A DNA stretch of 64,000 nucleotides from Chryseolinea soli. GTDB lineage: Bacteria > Bacteroidota > Bacteroidia > Cytophagales > Cyclobacteriaceae. The notes beneath the pieces are model-generated. The model saw only the letters and a list, made by a program, of their open reading frames with translations, had not been told where the DNA came from and made no database searches. Below, piece by piece: positions 49,599-58,672 of the stretch (its first letter is position 1; the number at the start of each line of letters is the position of its first letter). Location of the stretch: positions 992,001 to 1,056,000 of the forward strand of contig NZ_CP032382.1 in assembly GCF_003589925.1 (NCBI RefSeq). The letters are read 5' to 3'. Made by a program: the position numbers and the translations under genes.

Positions 49599-51626
49599 AT
49601 GAGCCTGACCACCGCACATCGACGACAGGAACGCGGCGCCTTGCCAAAAAACGTTCGCGCCGTGCGGTCGGCACGCGATAAACTAACGAACTTTCATCAT
49701 CCCATGCTGGCGCAGATCGGCGATAAGCCGTTTGACGACAACGGCTGGCTGTTTGAAGTGAAGTGGGACGGCTATCGCGCCGTGGCCGAGGTGAACAAGA
49801 ACGACGTGCGTCTGTATTCGCGGAACGGCCTTTCCTTCCTGGACCTCTATGCACCCGTCGCCCAGGAATTGAAGAAAATAAAAGACGACGTGATGCTCGA
49901 CGGCGAAATCGTGGTGCTGGACGATCACAGCAAACCCAGTTTTCAAAAATTGCAACACTACGACGAGAATCGCAACCGGCCGCTGGTGTATTACGTTTTT
50001 GATTGTCTTCGCTATAAAAACAAAGACCTCACCCATCTTCCCCTTGAGGAGCGCAAGAAGATCCTGGAAAAATTGCTGCCCAAAAGCAACATCATCCGTT
50101 ATTCCGATCATGTTGAAAATGAAGGCACCGCTTTTTTCCACAAAGTCTCGGAAATGGGACTCGAAGGCATGATCGCCAAAAGGAAGAACAGCACCTATAC
50201 AGAAGGAAAACGTTCGAATGACTGGCTGAAGATAAAAAATCAAAACACGCAAGAAGCCATCATTGCGGGCTTCACGGAGCCGCGCAACAGCCGCAGTTAT
50301 TTTGGCGCGCTTATTTTAGGCATGTATGAGAAAGGGCAGTTGAAATACATCGGTCACACCGGAACCGGGTTCACGGAGAAAGTATTGAAAGAGATCCACA
50401 ACCTCCTGAAACCTCTTGTTCGCGAAACCTCGCCTTTCGAGGAACACGTGCCGGTGAACTCGCCCGTGACCTGGGTTGAGCCCGTGAAAGTGTGCCAGGT
50501 AAAATTTACCGAGATCACCGACGACGGCATTTTGCGTCACCCCGTCTTTATGGGGTTGCGCATCGACAAAGCAGCCCGGGATGTCGATCACGTCGACGTG
50601 AAGAAACCAAACCCAAAAGCCGTGGATAAAAAAACCAGCCCATCGCAAAAGAACGTCTCCCGAAAGAGCACACCAAAAAAACTTCCCTCCGGCAAGGATG
50701 CGACAGCGGAGGAGCCAAAAGACGGTGTCATCAAACGTGTTGACGGCCACGAGCTTCGTCTCACGCATCAAGGCAAAGTGTATTGGCCCAAGCGCGGCAT
50801 CACTAAAGGGGATGTCATTGCCTATTACGAAACGATCTATCCCTACATCATTCCCTATCTGAAAGACAGACCGGAGTCGTTGAAGCGAAATCCGAATGGC
50901 ATCGAGAACAAGGGATTTTTCCACAAAGACGCCGGGCAAGCCGCTCCATCGTGGGTGAAGCACATCCCGCTATACTCGGAGAGCTCCAAAAAAGAGGTTG
51001 ACTACATTCTCTGCAACGACAAGGCTACACTGCTCTATTTAAACAACCTCGGTTGCATCGAGATCAACCCCTGGAATTCGCGGGTGAAAAACCTCGACAA
51101 ACCGGACTATCTCGTGCTGGACATCGACCCTTCGGAGAAAAATACATTCGATGAAGTGATCGAGGCAGCGCTGGCCATCAAAGAAGTGCTGGATAAGGCT
51201 GGAGCCAACGGGTATTGCAAAACTTCGGGGGCTTCGGGATTGCATATCTATGTTCCCCTGCATGCGCAGTATGACTACGATCACGCGCGCGACTTTGCAG
51301 AGATCGTTGCCCGGCTTGCAGGAGAGAAACTACCCCGCATCACCACGCTCGAGCGTTCGCTATCAAAAAGAAAAAATCGCATCTACCTCGATTATCTCCA
51401 AAACAGCAAGGGCCAGACCTTGGCTTCGGCCTACAGTCTTCGCCCGGTGGAAGACGCCACGGTCTCTACTCCCCTGACCTGGAAAGAAGTGAAGCCGGGA
51501 TTGCACCCCAGCCAGTTCACCATCACCACCCTTGCCAAGAGACTCACCAAGACCGGTGACCTCTTTGCGGGCGTGCTCAAGGAAAAAACAAATCTCAACG
51601 CTTGTCTAAAAAAATTGGGGGCATGA
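49599..51626 (+). CDS. ligD: DNA ligase D (ligase plus polymerase domains, no phosphoesterase)
   Basis: A 675-residue LigD. The ligase domain comes first, with Lys55 in EVKWDGYRAV as the AMP-accepting lysine; ligase motifs continue to MGLRID near 320. A linker of about 50 residues rich in Lys, Ser and Pro follows. The primase-polymerase domain spans about 380-675: VYWPKRGITKGDVIAYYETI, the DIDPSE metal-binding motif near 507 and SGASGLHIYVPL. The N-terminal 3'-phosphoesterase domain of canonical LigD is absent. With Ku it repairs double-strand breaks by end joining. TAA of ku is directly followed by its ATG, so translation is coupled. Confidence 0.95.
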   Translation: MSLTTAHRRQERGALPKNVRAVRSARDKLTNFHHPMLAQIGDKPFDDNGWLFEVKWDGYRAVAEVNKNDVRLYSRNGLSFLDLYAPVAQELKKIKDDVMLDGEIVVLDDHSKPSFQKLQHYDENRNRPLVYYVFDCLRYKNKDLTHLPLEERKKILEKLLPKSNIIRYSDHVENEGTAFFHKVSEMGLEGMIAKRKNSTYTEGKRSNDWLKIKNQNTQEAIIAGFTEPRNSRSYFGALILGMYEKGQLKYIGHTGTGFTEKVLKEIHNLLKPLVRETSPFEEHVPVNSPVTWVEPVKVCQVKFTEITDDGILRHPVFMGLRIDKAARDVDHVDVKKPNPKAVDKKTSPSQKNVSRKSTPKKLPSGKDATAEEPKDGVIKRVDGHELRLTHQGKVYWPKRGITKGDVIAYYETIYPYIIPYLKDRPESLKRNPNGIENKGFFHKDAGQAAPSWVKHIPLYSESSKKEVDYILCNDKATLLYLNNLGCIEINPWNSRVKNLDKPDYLVLDIDPSEKNTFDEVIEAALAIKEVLDKAGANGYCKTSGASGLHIYVPLHAQYDYDHARDFAEIVARLAGEKLPRITTLERSLSKRKNRIYLDYLQNSKGQTLASAYSLRPVEDATVSTPLTWKEVKPGLHPSQFTITTLAKRLTKTGDLFAGVLKEKTNLNACLKKLGA

Positions 51627-51652
51627 GGCACCACGGCTAACGCTATATTATT

Positions 51653-52967
51653 ATGTCACGCTGGAATTTAACCATCCTCTTGGTCTCCCTCCTTTTATGG
51701 GCAGCTTGCAGTTCACAAAAAAAAAGCGCGGGAGGCCGCGGCGCATTACAAAAAAACATCGTCTTCCGACACCCTGGCGGCGCCATATGCCACCAAATCC
51801 AGCATGAACTTTAGCAACGTGGTAGGTTGGAAAGATGCGATGCCCATGGCCCCGGCGGGCTTCAACGTAACGATCTATGCCGACGCGTTTCAAAACCCGC
51901 GGTGGTTGTACGTCACCCCCAACGGCGATATCCTGGTGGCCGAAAGCAACAGCAATCACCCGCTGCTCGAACGGATCGGCGCGCTCTTTATCGGTGCAAC
52001 CCGGTCCAACAGCATGAAACACAGTGCCGACCGCATTACCTTGTTGCGCGATGCCAATCACGACGGTGTCCCGGAAGTGCGCGAAACATTCTTGTCCCAC
52101 CTAAACCAGCCTTTTGGCATGCTGGTGTTGGGAAACTGGTTTTATGTAGCCAACACGGATGGCCTCTGGCGTTTTCCTTACACGCCGGGTCAAACCAAGA
52201 TTTCCGGAAAAGGAGATAAGATCGTCGACTTGCCCGCCGGCAAACACAACCGTCACTGGACCCGCAACCTCATTGCCAACGCCGAAGGCTCTAAAATATA
52301 TATCGCCGTAGGTTCCGGCAGCAACGTAGCCGAATACGGCATGGCCAACGAACTTTTACGCGCCGACATCCTGGAGATCAACCCCGATGGGAGCGACCTG
52401 AGAGTATATGCCAGCGGACTGCGCAACCCCGTTGGGATGGGATGGGCAGTGGGCACCAAAACCCTGTGGACCGTGGTGAATGAACGCGACGAATTGGGCG
52501 ATGAACTTGTGCCCGACTATTTCACCCACGTAGAGGAAGAAGGATTCTACGGCTGGCCCTATGTCTATTATGGACAGCACGAAGATCCGCGGGTGAAAGA
52601 CAAACCCGTGATGGCCAAAGCGGCCATCGTTCCCGACATGAACCTCAATTCCCACACCGCGTCGCTGGGATTGGCGTTTTATACCCAAAAAGCATTTCCT
52701 GAAAAGTATCACAACGGTGCCTTTATCGTGCAACACGGATCGTGGAACCGATCCATTCTTTCGGGCTATAAAGTTTTGTTTGTGCCTTTTCAAAACGGCA
52801 AGCCGTCCGGTAAGCCCGAAGATTTTCTCACCGGATTCATCGTAAATCTCGAAAAAGAAAAAGTGCACGGCCGGCCGGTGGGGGTTGTAGTGCTCCCCGA
52901 TGGTTCTTTGCTGATTACCGATGATGTGACCAATACCATTTGGCAGGTGCGTTATGCTGCCAAATAA
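51653..52967 (+). CDS. PQQ-dependent sugar (sorbosone) dehydrogenase-like lipoprotein, frameshifted at A9
   Basis: The body (ATG 51804 onward, 387 residues) is a six-bladed beta-propeller PQQ-type glucose/sorbosone dehydrogenase: FNVTIYADAFQNPRWLYVTP, KHNRHWTRNL with the conserved His, NPVGMGWAVGTKT, VNERDELGDELVPDYFT, and HGSWNRSILSGYKV. It has no signal peptide there. Directly upstream, in another frame, ATG 51653 encodes a perfect lipoprotein signal (ILLVSLLLWAACSSQ). Frames join if the A9 tract at 51717-51725 were A8; the fused protein (about 437 residues) would be a normal exported lipoprotein. ATG 51804 lacks a Shine-Dalgarno-like sequence. Either a sequencing error, an inactivating slip, or transcriptional/phase-variable slippage. 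It would oxidise sugars or aldoses in the periplasm. Confidence 0.78.
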
Positions 52968-53098
52968 CATTTCAAGTTTTCCCCGATTTTCCCCTTGGAA
53001 AGTTGTCGCATAAACGGCGACAACCGTTTGCCCCCATTCTAATTTTAAAAAAAATTCTAGGCTTTTCATCCGTTTGCATACCCCCTGAAAAGCGTTTT

Positions 53099-53112
53099 AA
53101 ACAATATTGTTT
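53099..53112. promoter_or_regulatory. Palindrome AAACAATATTGTTT, possible TetR operator
   Basis: Perfect 14-bp palindrome just upstream of the -33 region of the TetR gene. Confidence 0.5.
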
Positions 53113-53118
53113 TAAACA

Positions 53119-53150
53119 TTTGTTTAAATTTAAACAACCGTTTAATTTTG
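53119..53150 (+). promoter_or_regulatory. Bacteroidota promoter of the TetR-efflux operon
   Basis: TTTG at 53119-53122 and TAATTTTG (exact TAnnTTTG) at 53143-53150, spaced 20 bases. ATG of the TetR gene is 17 bases after the -7 box. Confidence 0.65.
53120..53137. promoter_or_regulatory. 18-bp perfect palindrome overlapping the TetR promoter
   Basis: TTGTTTAAATTTAAACAA spans the -33 box and spacer; bound repressor would block polymerase. Autoregulation is inferred from the position beside the TetR gene. Confidence 0.6.
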
Positions 53151-53167
53151 GGTCCGTTATCAAGCAT

Positions 53168-53758
53168 ATGACAAGCGACAAAATACTTTCGGCGGCCCGC
53201 GAGCTCTTTGAAGAGAAAGGTTTCGACCTGACCAGCGTTCGCGAAATTGCTGCGCGGGCAGGTGTCAATGTGGCATTGATCAATTATCACTTTGGCTCCA
53301 AAGAAAATTTGCTCTTCACGACCATGGAGACTTCCATGGATACCACCCGGATGAAACTGAGCGACATCAACTCGTCCAATCAGACACCCGAAGAAAAATT
53401 AAAACAAGTCACCGCGTTATACGTAAACAAAATCTTCACGAACTGTAAGTTCTATCACTTCATTCACCGTGAGTTTGCCAACACCACGCGAACGGAACTC
53501 GTGGAAGGTTTTACAAAGATCCTGAACCGAAACACCAACGAACTGCGCAAGTTCTTGGAAGACGGCCAAAAGAAAAAAGTGTTTCGTAAAGAAGCAGACC
53601 TGGAACTGGTCATGGCTACCATGTCCGGTATCATTTACCAGACCACACACGCCCTTTTCAGCAAACGCTACCGGCGCCCCGACGAAGATGACGACGCCTT
53701 CCGGACGCGCATTGAGAAGTACTTGTACGAATTACTCCTTAAATACCTAAAGAAATAG
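53168..53758 (+). CDS. TetR family transcriptional regulator
   Basis: Start set at ATG 53168, where the HTH domain begins (196 residues); the upstream in-frame extension would cover the promoter. The TetR_N HTH is ILSAARELFEEKGFDLTSVREIAARAGVNVALINYHFGSKENLL (split: residues about 5-48). The ligand-binding domain is helical with a DTTRMKLSDINS start and ends LYELLLKYLKK. It should repress itself and the following TolC-HlyD-MFS genes, dissociating on drug binding; palindromes overlap its promoter. The TolC gene follows at the next base after its stop. Confidence 0.93.
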   Translation: MTSDKILSAARELFEEKGFDLTSVREIAARAGVNVALINYHFGSKENLLFTTMETSMDTTRMKLSDINSSNQTPEEKLKQVTALYVNKIFTNCKFYHFIHREFANTTRTELVEGFTKILNRNTNELRKFLEDGQKKKVFRKEADLELVMATMSGIIYQTTHALFSKRYRRPDEDDDAFRTRIEKYLYELLLKYLKK

Positions 53759-55096
53759 ATGTTCAAATTTATGTATAGAAAAATCAGTATCGGATTGGTA
53801 AGCCTGCTGGCCGTGTTCCAGTTACAGGCGCAGTCGGTTAAAACCATAACCTTGAAGGAAGCCATTGACCTGGGATACACCAACAGCAAGCAATTGATGG
53901 TTTCCAACGCCAAGGTGAAAGAAGCTCAGGCGAAATTGGCGGAAGCAAAAGACCGGGCATTGCCGGATGTAGGTGTGAGCGGAACGTATCTCCACATCAA
54001 CACACCGAACATTTCGATGTCCAACTCCAGCAGTTCAAATAGCGGTTCCAGTTCGGACTCGCCCCTGGCTGCCTTCTCCAGTTTACATGACATCGGATTA
54101 GCGCAGTTAACGGCGTCGATGCCCGTGTTCAACGGCATGAAGATCCGCAACACCAAGATCATGAATGATTATCTGCAACAAGCGGCACAATACGACGCGC
54201 AGACTACTAAAAGCCAGGTGGCCATCAACACGATCAAGGCGGTCTATCAATATTATGAGCTGCAACAAAGCCGCCGCACCATTGAAGAAAATTTGAAGCA
54301 CGAACAGCAACGCGTCACGGAATTTAAAAACCTGGAGTCACAAGGTTTGCTGGCCCGCAACGACCGGTTGAAAGCCGAGTTGCAAGCCAACAACGTAGAG
54401 CTCGCGCTCACCGAAGTGAACAACAGCGTGAAAGTGGCGGAGTATAATCTCACGATCCTGCTGGGCCTGCCCGACGATACCGCCATTCAACTGGACACCA
54501 CTTCGATGTTTGACCTGGCAAAACTCACCACGTGGGAAGAGTCGCTGCAAAACGGTCTGGCGAATCGGACAGAAATAAAATCAACTGATCTCCAAATCAA
54601 AGCCAGTGAATCGGGCTATAAAATTGCCAAAGCCGATCGCCTGCCCACCCTTGCGGTGAGTGCGGGTTATGTAAATGCCTACATACCGAATGTACTGACC
54701 GTGACCAACGCGGTGAACGGAGGTCTGTCATTGAAATACAGCATCACCGGCGCGATTCACGCCAAGCACTCCATGCACGAAGCCAAAGCGCGTTTCGACC
54801 AGGCAACGGCCTACAACCAAATGGCCACCGACCAGGTGAAACTGGATGTGCGCCAAAAATTCCTGAAATCACAGGAGATGCTGGACAAGCTCGTCATCAA
54901 CGAGCGGGCTATCGAGCAAGCACAGGAAAACTTCCAGATCTCGCAAAACAAATACAAACAAGGCCTGCTCATTCTCTCCGACTATCTCGATGCCGACGTG
55001 GCGTTGCTGCGGACCAAGATCGACTACTTTACGACCCGGGCGGAGAGCATGATCGCCTACTATGAACTTCAGGAATCAATGGGAACACTTCAATAA
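53759..55096 (+). CDS. TolC-type outer-membrane efflux protein
   Basis: A 445-residue TolC family protein. Signal peptide about 1-25 (SIGLVSLLAVFQLQA). Two TolC repeats of coiled-coil hairpins: LKEAIDLGYTNSKQLMVSNA is the first repeat, and TEIKSTDLQIKASESGYKIA starts the second; FAQKY-like helices continue to LQESMGTLQ. A Ser-rich insert (SNSSSSNSGSSSDS) interrupts a loop near 80-100. It forms the outer-membrane duct for the HlyD/MFS pump encoded downstream. The ATG overlaps directly after the TetR stop, with no gap, and the operon continues. Confidence 0.93.
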   Translation: MFKFMYRKISIGLVSLLAVFQLQAQSVKTITLKEAIDLGYTNSKQLMVSNAKVKEAQAKLAEAKDRALPDVGVSGTYLHINTPNISMSNSSSSNSGSSSDSPLAAFSSLHDIGLAQLTASMPVFNGMKIRNTKIMNDYLQQAAQYDAQTTKSQVAINTIKAVYQYYELQQSRRTIEENLKHEQQRVTEFKNLESQGLLARNDRLKAELQANNVELALTEVNNSVKVAEYNLTILLGLPDDTAIQLDTTSMFDLAKLTTWEESLQNGLANRTEIKSTDLQIKASESGYKIAKADRLPTLAVSAGYVNAYIPNVLTVTNAVNGGLSLKYSITGAIHAKHSMHEAKARFDQATAYNQMATDQVKLDVRQKFLKSQEMLDKLVINERAIEQAQENFQISQNKYKQGLLILSDYLDADVALLRTKIDYFTTRAESMIAYYELQESMGTLQ

Positions 55097-55117
55097 AACA
55101 GCATCATCATTAAACGT

Positions 55118-56194
55118 ATGGAAACGAAACCAAAAAAGAATAAAAGATTTGCCATTGTGTTAGGCGTCTTGGTTATTGCCGGAGCTTCCTTCGGTATCAC
55201 AAAATATATTCACGGACAACACCACGAAGAAACAGACGACGCCCAGGTGGAAGGCGATATCAGCCCCATCATTCCCAAAGTGCCGGGCTACATCGATCGC
55301 TTGTTGGTCGACGACAACGTCACCGTGAAAAAGGGCGACACATTGGTGGTCTTGGATGACCGCGACCTGGCGTTGCGCGTACTGCAGGCACAAGCCTCGC
55401 TTGACAATGCAAAAGCCAACCTGGATGCTGTGCGGGCAGGCCTTACTACTTCTACCGAAAACGTGCTGACCGCGAAGTCAAACCTCGAAGCATCCGAATC
55501 CAGCATTTCCATTGCCGAAGTGCGGGCGCGTCGTGCCGAACAAGATTTTAAACGTTACCAGGAGCTGATCAAATCCAACTCCATCACGCTGCAACAATAC
55601 GAACAAGCCGAAGCCGACAGAGATGCGGCATTAAAACAACTGGAAGTATCAAAGCGTCAACGCGAAGCTTTGTCGCGCGAGACTTCTTCGCGCAGGGCAC
55701 AAAGCACCGTGAGCGGTCGCAACATTGCCCTGGCCGAAACCGTAGTGAAAGAACGCGAAGCTGATCTCGAGTTTGCCAAGCTTCAACTTTCGTATGCCTA
55801 CATCCTGGCGCCCACAGACGGTGTCATCTCCCGCAAGAGTGTTCAACCCGGACAACTTGTTCAAGCCGGCCAATCGCTTTTCGCGCTCGTGACCGCAAAA
55901 CAAAAATGGGTGATCGCCAACTTCAAGGAAACGCAATTGGAAAAAATGAAACCCGGACAAGTGGTGGAGATTGCTGTAGATGCTTTCCCCCACGAATCGT
56001 TCCTGGGCAAAGTGGAGTCGCTTTCGCCGGCCACCGGTGCACGGTTTGCCTTGTTGCCTGCCGACAATGCTTCGGGCAACTTTGTGAAAGTGGTACAACG
56101 CGTGCCGGTGAAGATCGTGCTGACCGACGCACCTGAAAAAGCAAGCCTGCTCCGCGCCGGCATGAACGTGATCGTGGACGTACATTTAGACTAA
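55118..56194 (+). CDS. EmrA-like HlyD family membrane-fusion protein
   Basis: A 358-residue adaptor. One TM helix at about 9-27, then DDAQVEGDISPIIPKVPGYI (split motif with ETDDA), which is typical of EmrA/VceA. A barrel-sandwich/lipoyl half, a coiled-coil hairpin (about 95-215, Ala/Glu/Arg-rich) and a second half (LQLSYAYILAPTDGVISRKS, then VVEIAVDAFPHESFLGKVES) follow. It bridges the MFS pump in the inner membrane to TolC. It lies 21 bases after the TolC gene and 9 bases before the MFS gene. Confidence 0.93.
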   Translation: METKPKKNKRFAIVLGVLVIAGASFGITKYIHGQHHEETDDAQVEGDISPIIPKVPGYIDRLLVDDNVTVKKGDTLVVLDDRDLALRVLQAQASLDNAKANLDAVRAGLTTSTENVLTAKSNLEASESSISIAEVRARRAEQDFKRYQELIKSNSITLQQYEQAEADRDAALKQLEVSKRQREALSRETSSRRAQSTVSGRNIALAETVVKEREADLEFAKLQLSYAYILAPTDGVISRKSVQPGQLVQAGQSLFALVTAKQKWVIANFKETQLEKMKPGQVVEIAVDAFPHESFLGKVESLSPATGARFALLPADNASGNFVKVVQRVPVKIVLTDAPEKASLLRAGMNVIVDVHLD

Positions 56195-56203
56195 TCGAAT
56201 TCT

Positions 56204-57781
56204 ATGCTTCAGCAAGAATCTTTGGTAGAGTATGGTTGGAAGCGAGTGATCATCACCATCACCGCGGTGATGTGTGCCTTGCTGGAGATCATCGATACCA
56301 CCATCGTGAACGTGGCGCTCAATGAAATGAAGGGAAACCTGGGCGCCACACTCAACGACGTGAGCTGGGTCATCACGGCCTATGCCATCGCCAACGTGAT
56401 CATCGTTCCGCTGACCAGTTGGTTGTCGCAACAATTCGGACGCCGCAATTATTTCGCGGCTTCCATCATCATATTCACCATCTCCTCGTTCTTGTGCGGC
56501 AACGCCGACAACATTTGGGAGCTGGTGTTCTTCCGCTTCATCCAGGGTTTGGGTGGAGGTGCATTGCTGGTAACTTCGCAAACCATCATTACCGAAGTTT
56601 ACCCGCCCGAAAAAAGAGGTATGGCCCAGGCATTGTATGGCATGGGTGTGATCGTTGGTCCTACACTGGGTCCTCCTCTGGGCGGTTATATTGTCGATAA
56701 CTATTCGTGGCCCTACATTTTCTATATCAACATCCCCATTGGCGTGATTGCTACGCTGCTGACGATGTCGTATGTGAAGAGCCCCAACTACGGCGGCAAG
56801 AAATCGCTGGCCGATGTGGATTGGCTGGGCATCTTGTTCCTGGTCATGGCCGTGGGCGCACTTCAATTTGTGTTGGAAAAAGGACAAGAGCACGACTGGT
56901 TTGAGTATGGCTGGATCGTGGTGTTGTCGGTAGTTGCCTTCCTCGGTGTATACCTGTTCGTCTGGCGAGAGCTCGTCGTGAAAGACCCCGTGGTAGATCT
57001 ACGGGTGCTGAAAGACAAAAATCTCGCGATCGGCACCGTGCTGTCATTCATCTTGGGTTTCGGGTTATACGGATCTACGTTTGTGATCCCGCTCTTTACC
57101 CAGAATGCTTTGGGATGGACGGCTTTGCAATCCGGTTTGATGCTCGTGCCGAGTTCCGTAGCCACCGGTTTGATGATGCCCATTGTAGGGCGTGCCATTC
57201 AAAAAGATATTCCGCACAAGTACCTCATCGCGTTGGGCTTCTCCGTATTCTTCGGGTATAGTCTGTGGGCGTATACGATCATCACGCCGTTCACCGGCGA
57301 AAGCGATTTCTTTTGGTTGCTGATGACACGCGGGATTGGGTTGGGCTTCTTGTTTGTTCCTACCACGACCCTGGCGCTTTCATCTCTCAAAGGAAAAGAG
57401 ATTGGACAAGGTGCAGCGTTTACGGGTATGGTACGCCAATTGGGAGGATCGTTTGGCATTGCTTTGATCAGTACTTATATCAGCCGTCAAACTGTGCAGC
57501 ACCGTGCCAACCTTGTGGCCAACGTGACAGAGTACAGCACAAACGTTCAGCAACGCCTCGCCGGATTGAAGGCAAGCTTCATGGCCAGCGGAAGCGGTGC
57601 GGAGCAAGCCAGCTTGCAGGCACATAAGATCATTGACGGCATGGTGACGCGGCAAGCCGCTTTGCTTACCTACATGGATGTGTTCCTGGGCATCGGCGTG
57701 TTCTTCCTGATCTGTGTGCCGCTGGTATTGCTGTTAAAGCCGGCGAAGAACAAAGTGGATATGAGCAACGTTGGGCACTAA
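56204..57781 (+). CDS. EmrB/QacA-type DHA2 multidrug MFS transporter
   Basis: A 525-residue MFS protein of the 14-helix DHA2 family. Motif D1/A features: LLEIIDTTIVNVALNEM near residue 25-41, WLSQQFGRRNYFA near 80, GALLVTSQTIITEVYPPEKRG near 120 and GPTLGPPLGGYIVDNYSWPYIF near 155 (motif C). Proton-coupled drug export with the EmrA-like protein and TolC. It is the last gene of the four-gene efflux operon and ends before a strong terminator. Drug spectrum is unknown. Confidence 0.94.
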   Translation: MLQQESLVEYGWKRVIITITAVMCALLEIIDTTIVNVALNEMKGNLGATLNDVSWVITAYAIANVIIVPLTSWLSQQFGRRNYFAASIIIFTISSFLCGNADNIWELVFFRFIQGLGGGALLVTSQTIITEVYPPEKRGMAQALYGMGVIVGPTLGPPLGGYIVDNYSWPYIFYINIPIGVIATLLTMSYVKSPNYGGKKSLADVDWLGILFLVMAVGALQFVLEKGQEHDWFEYGWIVVLSVVAFLGVYLFVWRELVVKDPVVDLRVLKDKNLAIGTVLSFILGFGLYGSTFVIPLFTQNALGWTALQSGLMLVPSSVATGLMMPIVGRAIQKDIPHKYLIALGFSVFFGYSLWAYTIITPFTGESDFFWLLMTRGIGLGFLFVPTTTLALSSLKGKEIGQGAAFTGMVRQLGGSFGIALISTYISRQTVQHRANLVANVTEYSTNVQQRLAGLKASFMASGSGAEQASLQAHKIIDGMVTRQAALLTYMDVFLGIGVFFLICVPLVLLLKPAKNKVDMSNVGH

Positions 57782-57804
57782 GCCCTTTCCATATAGTTTA
57801 CAGG

Positions 57805-57841
57805 AAGAAGGCGCACGGTACTCCGTGCGCCTTCTTGTTTT
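57805..57841. terminator. Bidirectional rho-independent terminator
   Basis: 14-bp perfect stem AAGAAGGCGCACGG/CCGTGCGCCTTCTT, loop TACT, then GTTTT; serves the efflux operon and the convergent DJ-1/PfpI gene. Confidence 0.92.
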
Positions 57842-57850
57842 AAAAGAACA

Positions 57851-58414
57851 TCATACTTTGGCATGAATGCCTTCCTGAAGTTCTTCCAAAAGTTTTTGAT
57901 TGAAGGCTTCCAGATCTGCCGGCGAACGGCTGGTAACCAAACCGTTGTCCACGACTACTTCCTTGTCCGTCCAGGTTGCGCCCGCATTGATCAAGTCGGT
58001 CTTGATCGATTTGTACGACGTCATCTCACGACCATCCACTACGCCTGCTTCGATAAGGGATTGCGGGCCGTGACAGATGGCGGCCACGGGTTTGCCGGCT
58101 TCGAAGAACTCCTGGATGAAACGCACCGCTTCTTTGTTGGTGCGTAGTTTGTCGGGGTTGATCACACCACCGGGCAAGACCAGGCCGTCGTAGTCGTCGG
58201 CTTTCGCTTCTGAAATGTGTTTGTCCACCTTCAGGGTGATGCCCCAATCCTTCTCATCCCAACCCCGCACTTCCTTCGGTTGGGGCGACACAATGTGCAC
58301 CGTCACACCCTTCGCTTCCATCGCTTCCTTCGGGCTTGTCAGTTCGGATTGCTCGAATCCGCTTTCGGTGAGGATCGCCACTTTCAATTTTTTCAGGTCT
58401 TCCATGATTGACAT
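57851..58414 (-). CDS. DJ-1/PfpI-type glutamine amidotransferase-like protein
   Basis: A 187-residue DJ-1/PfpI protein. Nucleophile Cys114 in AAICHGPQSL; the Glu/Asp contact is in LVLPGGVINPDKLR near 79-92, and DNGLVTSRSPADLEAFNQKL near the end completes the PfpI/YhbO pattern. Members act as stress-related deglycase or glyoxalase-like or chaperone proteins; the precise reaction is disputed. Start may be 58414 or the internal ATG three codons later. A sigma54-like box (TGGTATG-N4-TTGT) lies about 40 bases upstream. Confidence 0.92.
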   Translation of the reverse strand: MSIMEDLKKLKVAILTESGFEQSELTSPKEAMEAKGVTVHIVSPQPKEVRGWDEKDWGITLKVDKHISEAKADDYDGLVLPGGVINPDKLRTNKEAVRFIQEFFEAGKPVAAICHGPQSLIEAGVVDGREMTSYKSIKTDLINAGATWTDKEVVVDNGLVTSRSPADLEAFNQKLLEELQEGIHAKV

Positions 58415-58452
58415 TATTTTGGTGATACAGGTACTAACTCCCTAGGCCGCGG

Positions 58453-58467
58453 ACAACATTCATACCA
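58453..58467 (-). promoter_or_regulatory. Candidate sigma54 promoter of the DJ-1/PfpI gene
   Basis: Minus strand: TGGTATG, four bases, TTGT. GG and TTG at correct spacing, last base differs. Leader of about 27 bases. Confidence 0.35.
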
Positions 58468-58672
58468 CGCTCAAAGTCGTTTTCGCGTGGCCTGTCAGGC
58501 CTATCCGCCCGGTAAGAAACCGGGAGGGCTGCAACAGGGTGGGGAAATATTTACCATGAACCGGCGGACGAAAGTTTGATTTAGGTTGATCAAAGCTCCA
58601 AAAGGGCCTGCAAGGCATAAATTTCCGGCAAATGAAAACCTGTTGCATGACGATTCCTGTTACCTTTGGTAC

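Noticed and set aside
53002..53024. 8-bp stem GTTGTCGC/GCGACAAC after the sugar dehydrogenase
   Set aside because: No T run; not called a terminator, though it may be a weak one.
58661..58668. TACCTTTG, an exact -7 match
   Set aside because: Only 5 bases before the GTG start of the Cys-rich protein; transcription would begin at or after the start codon.
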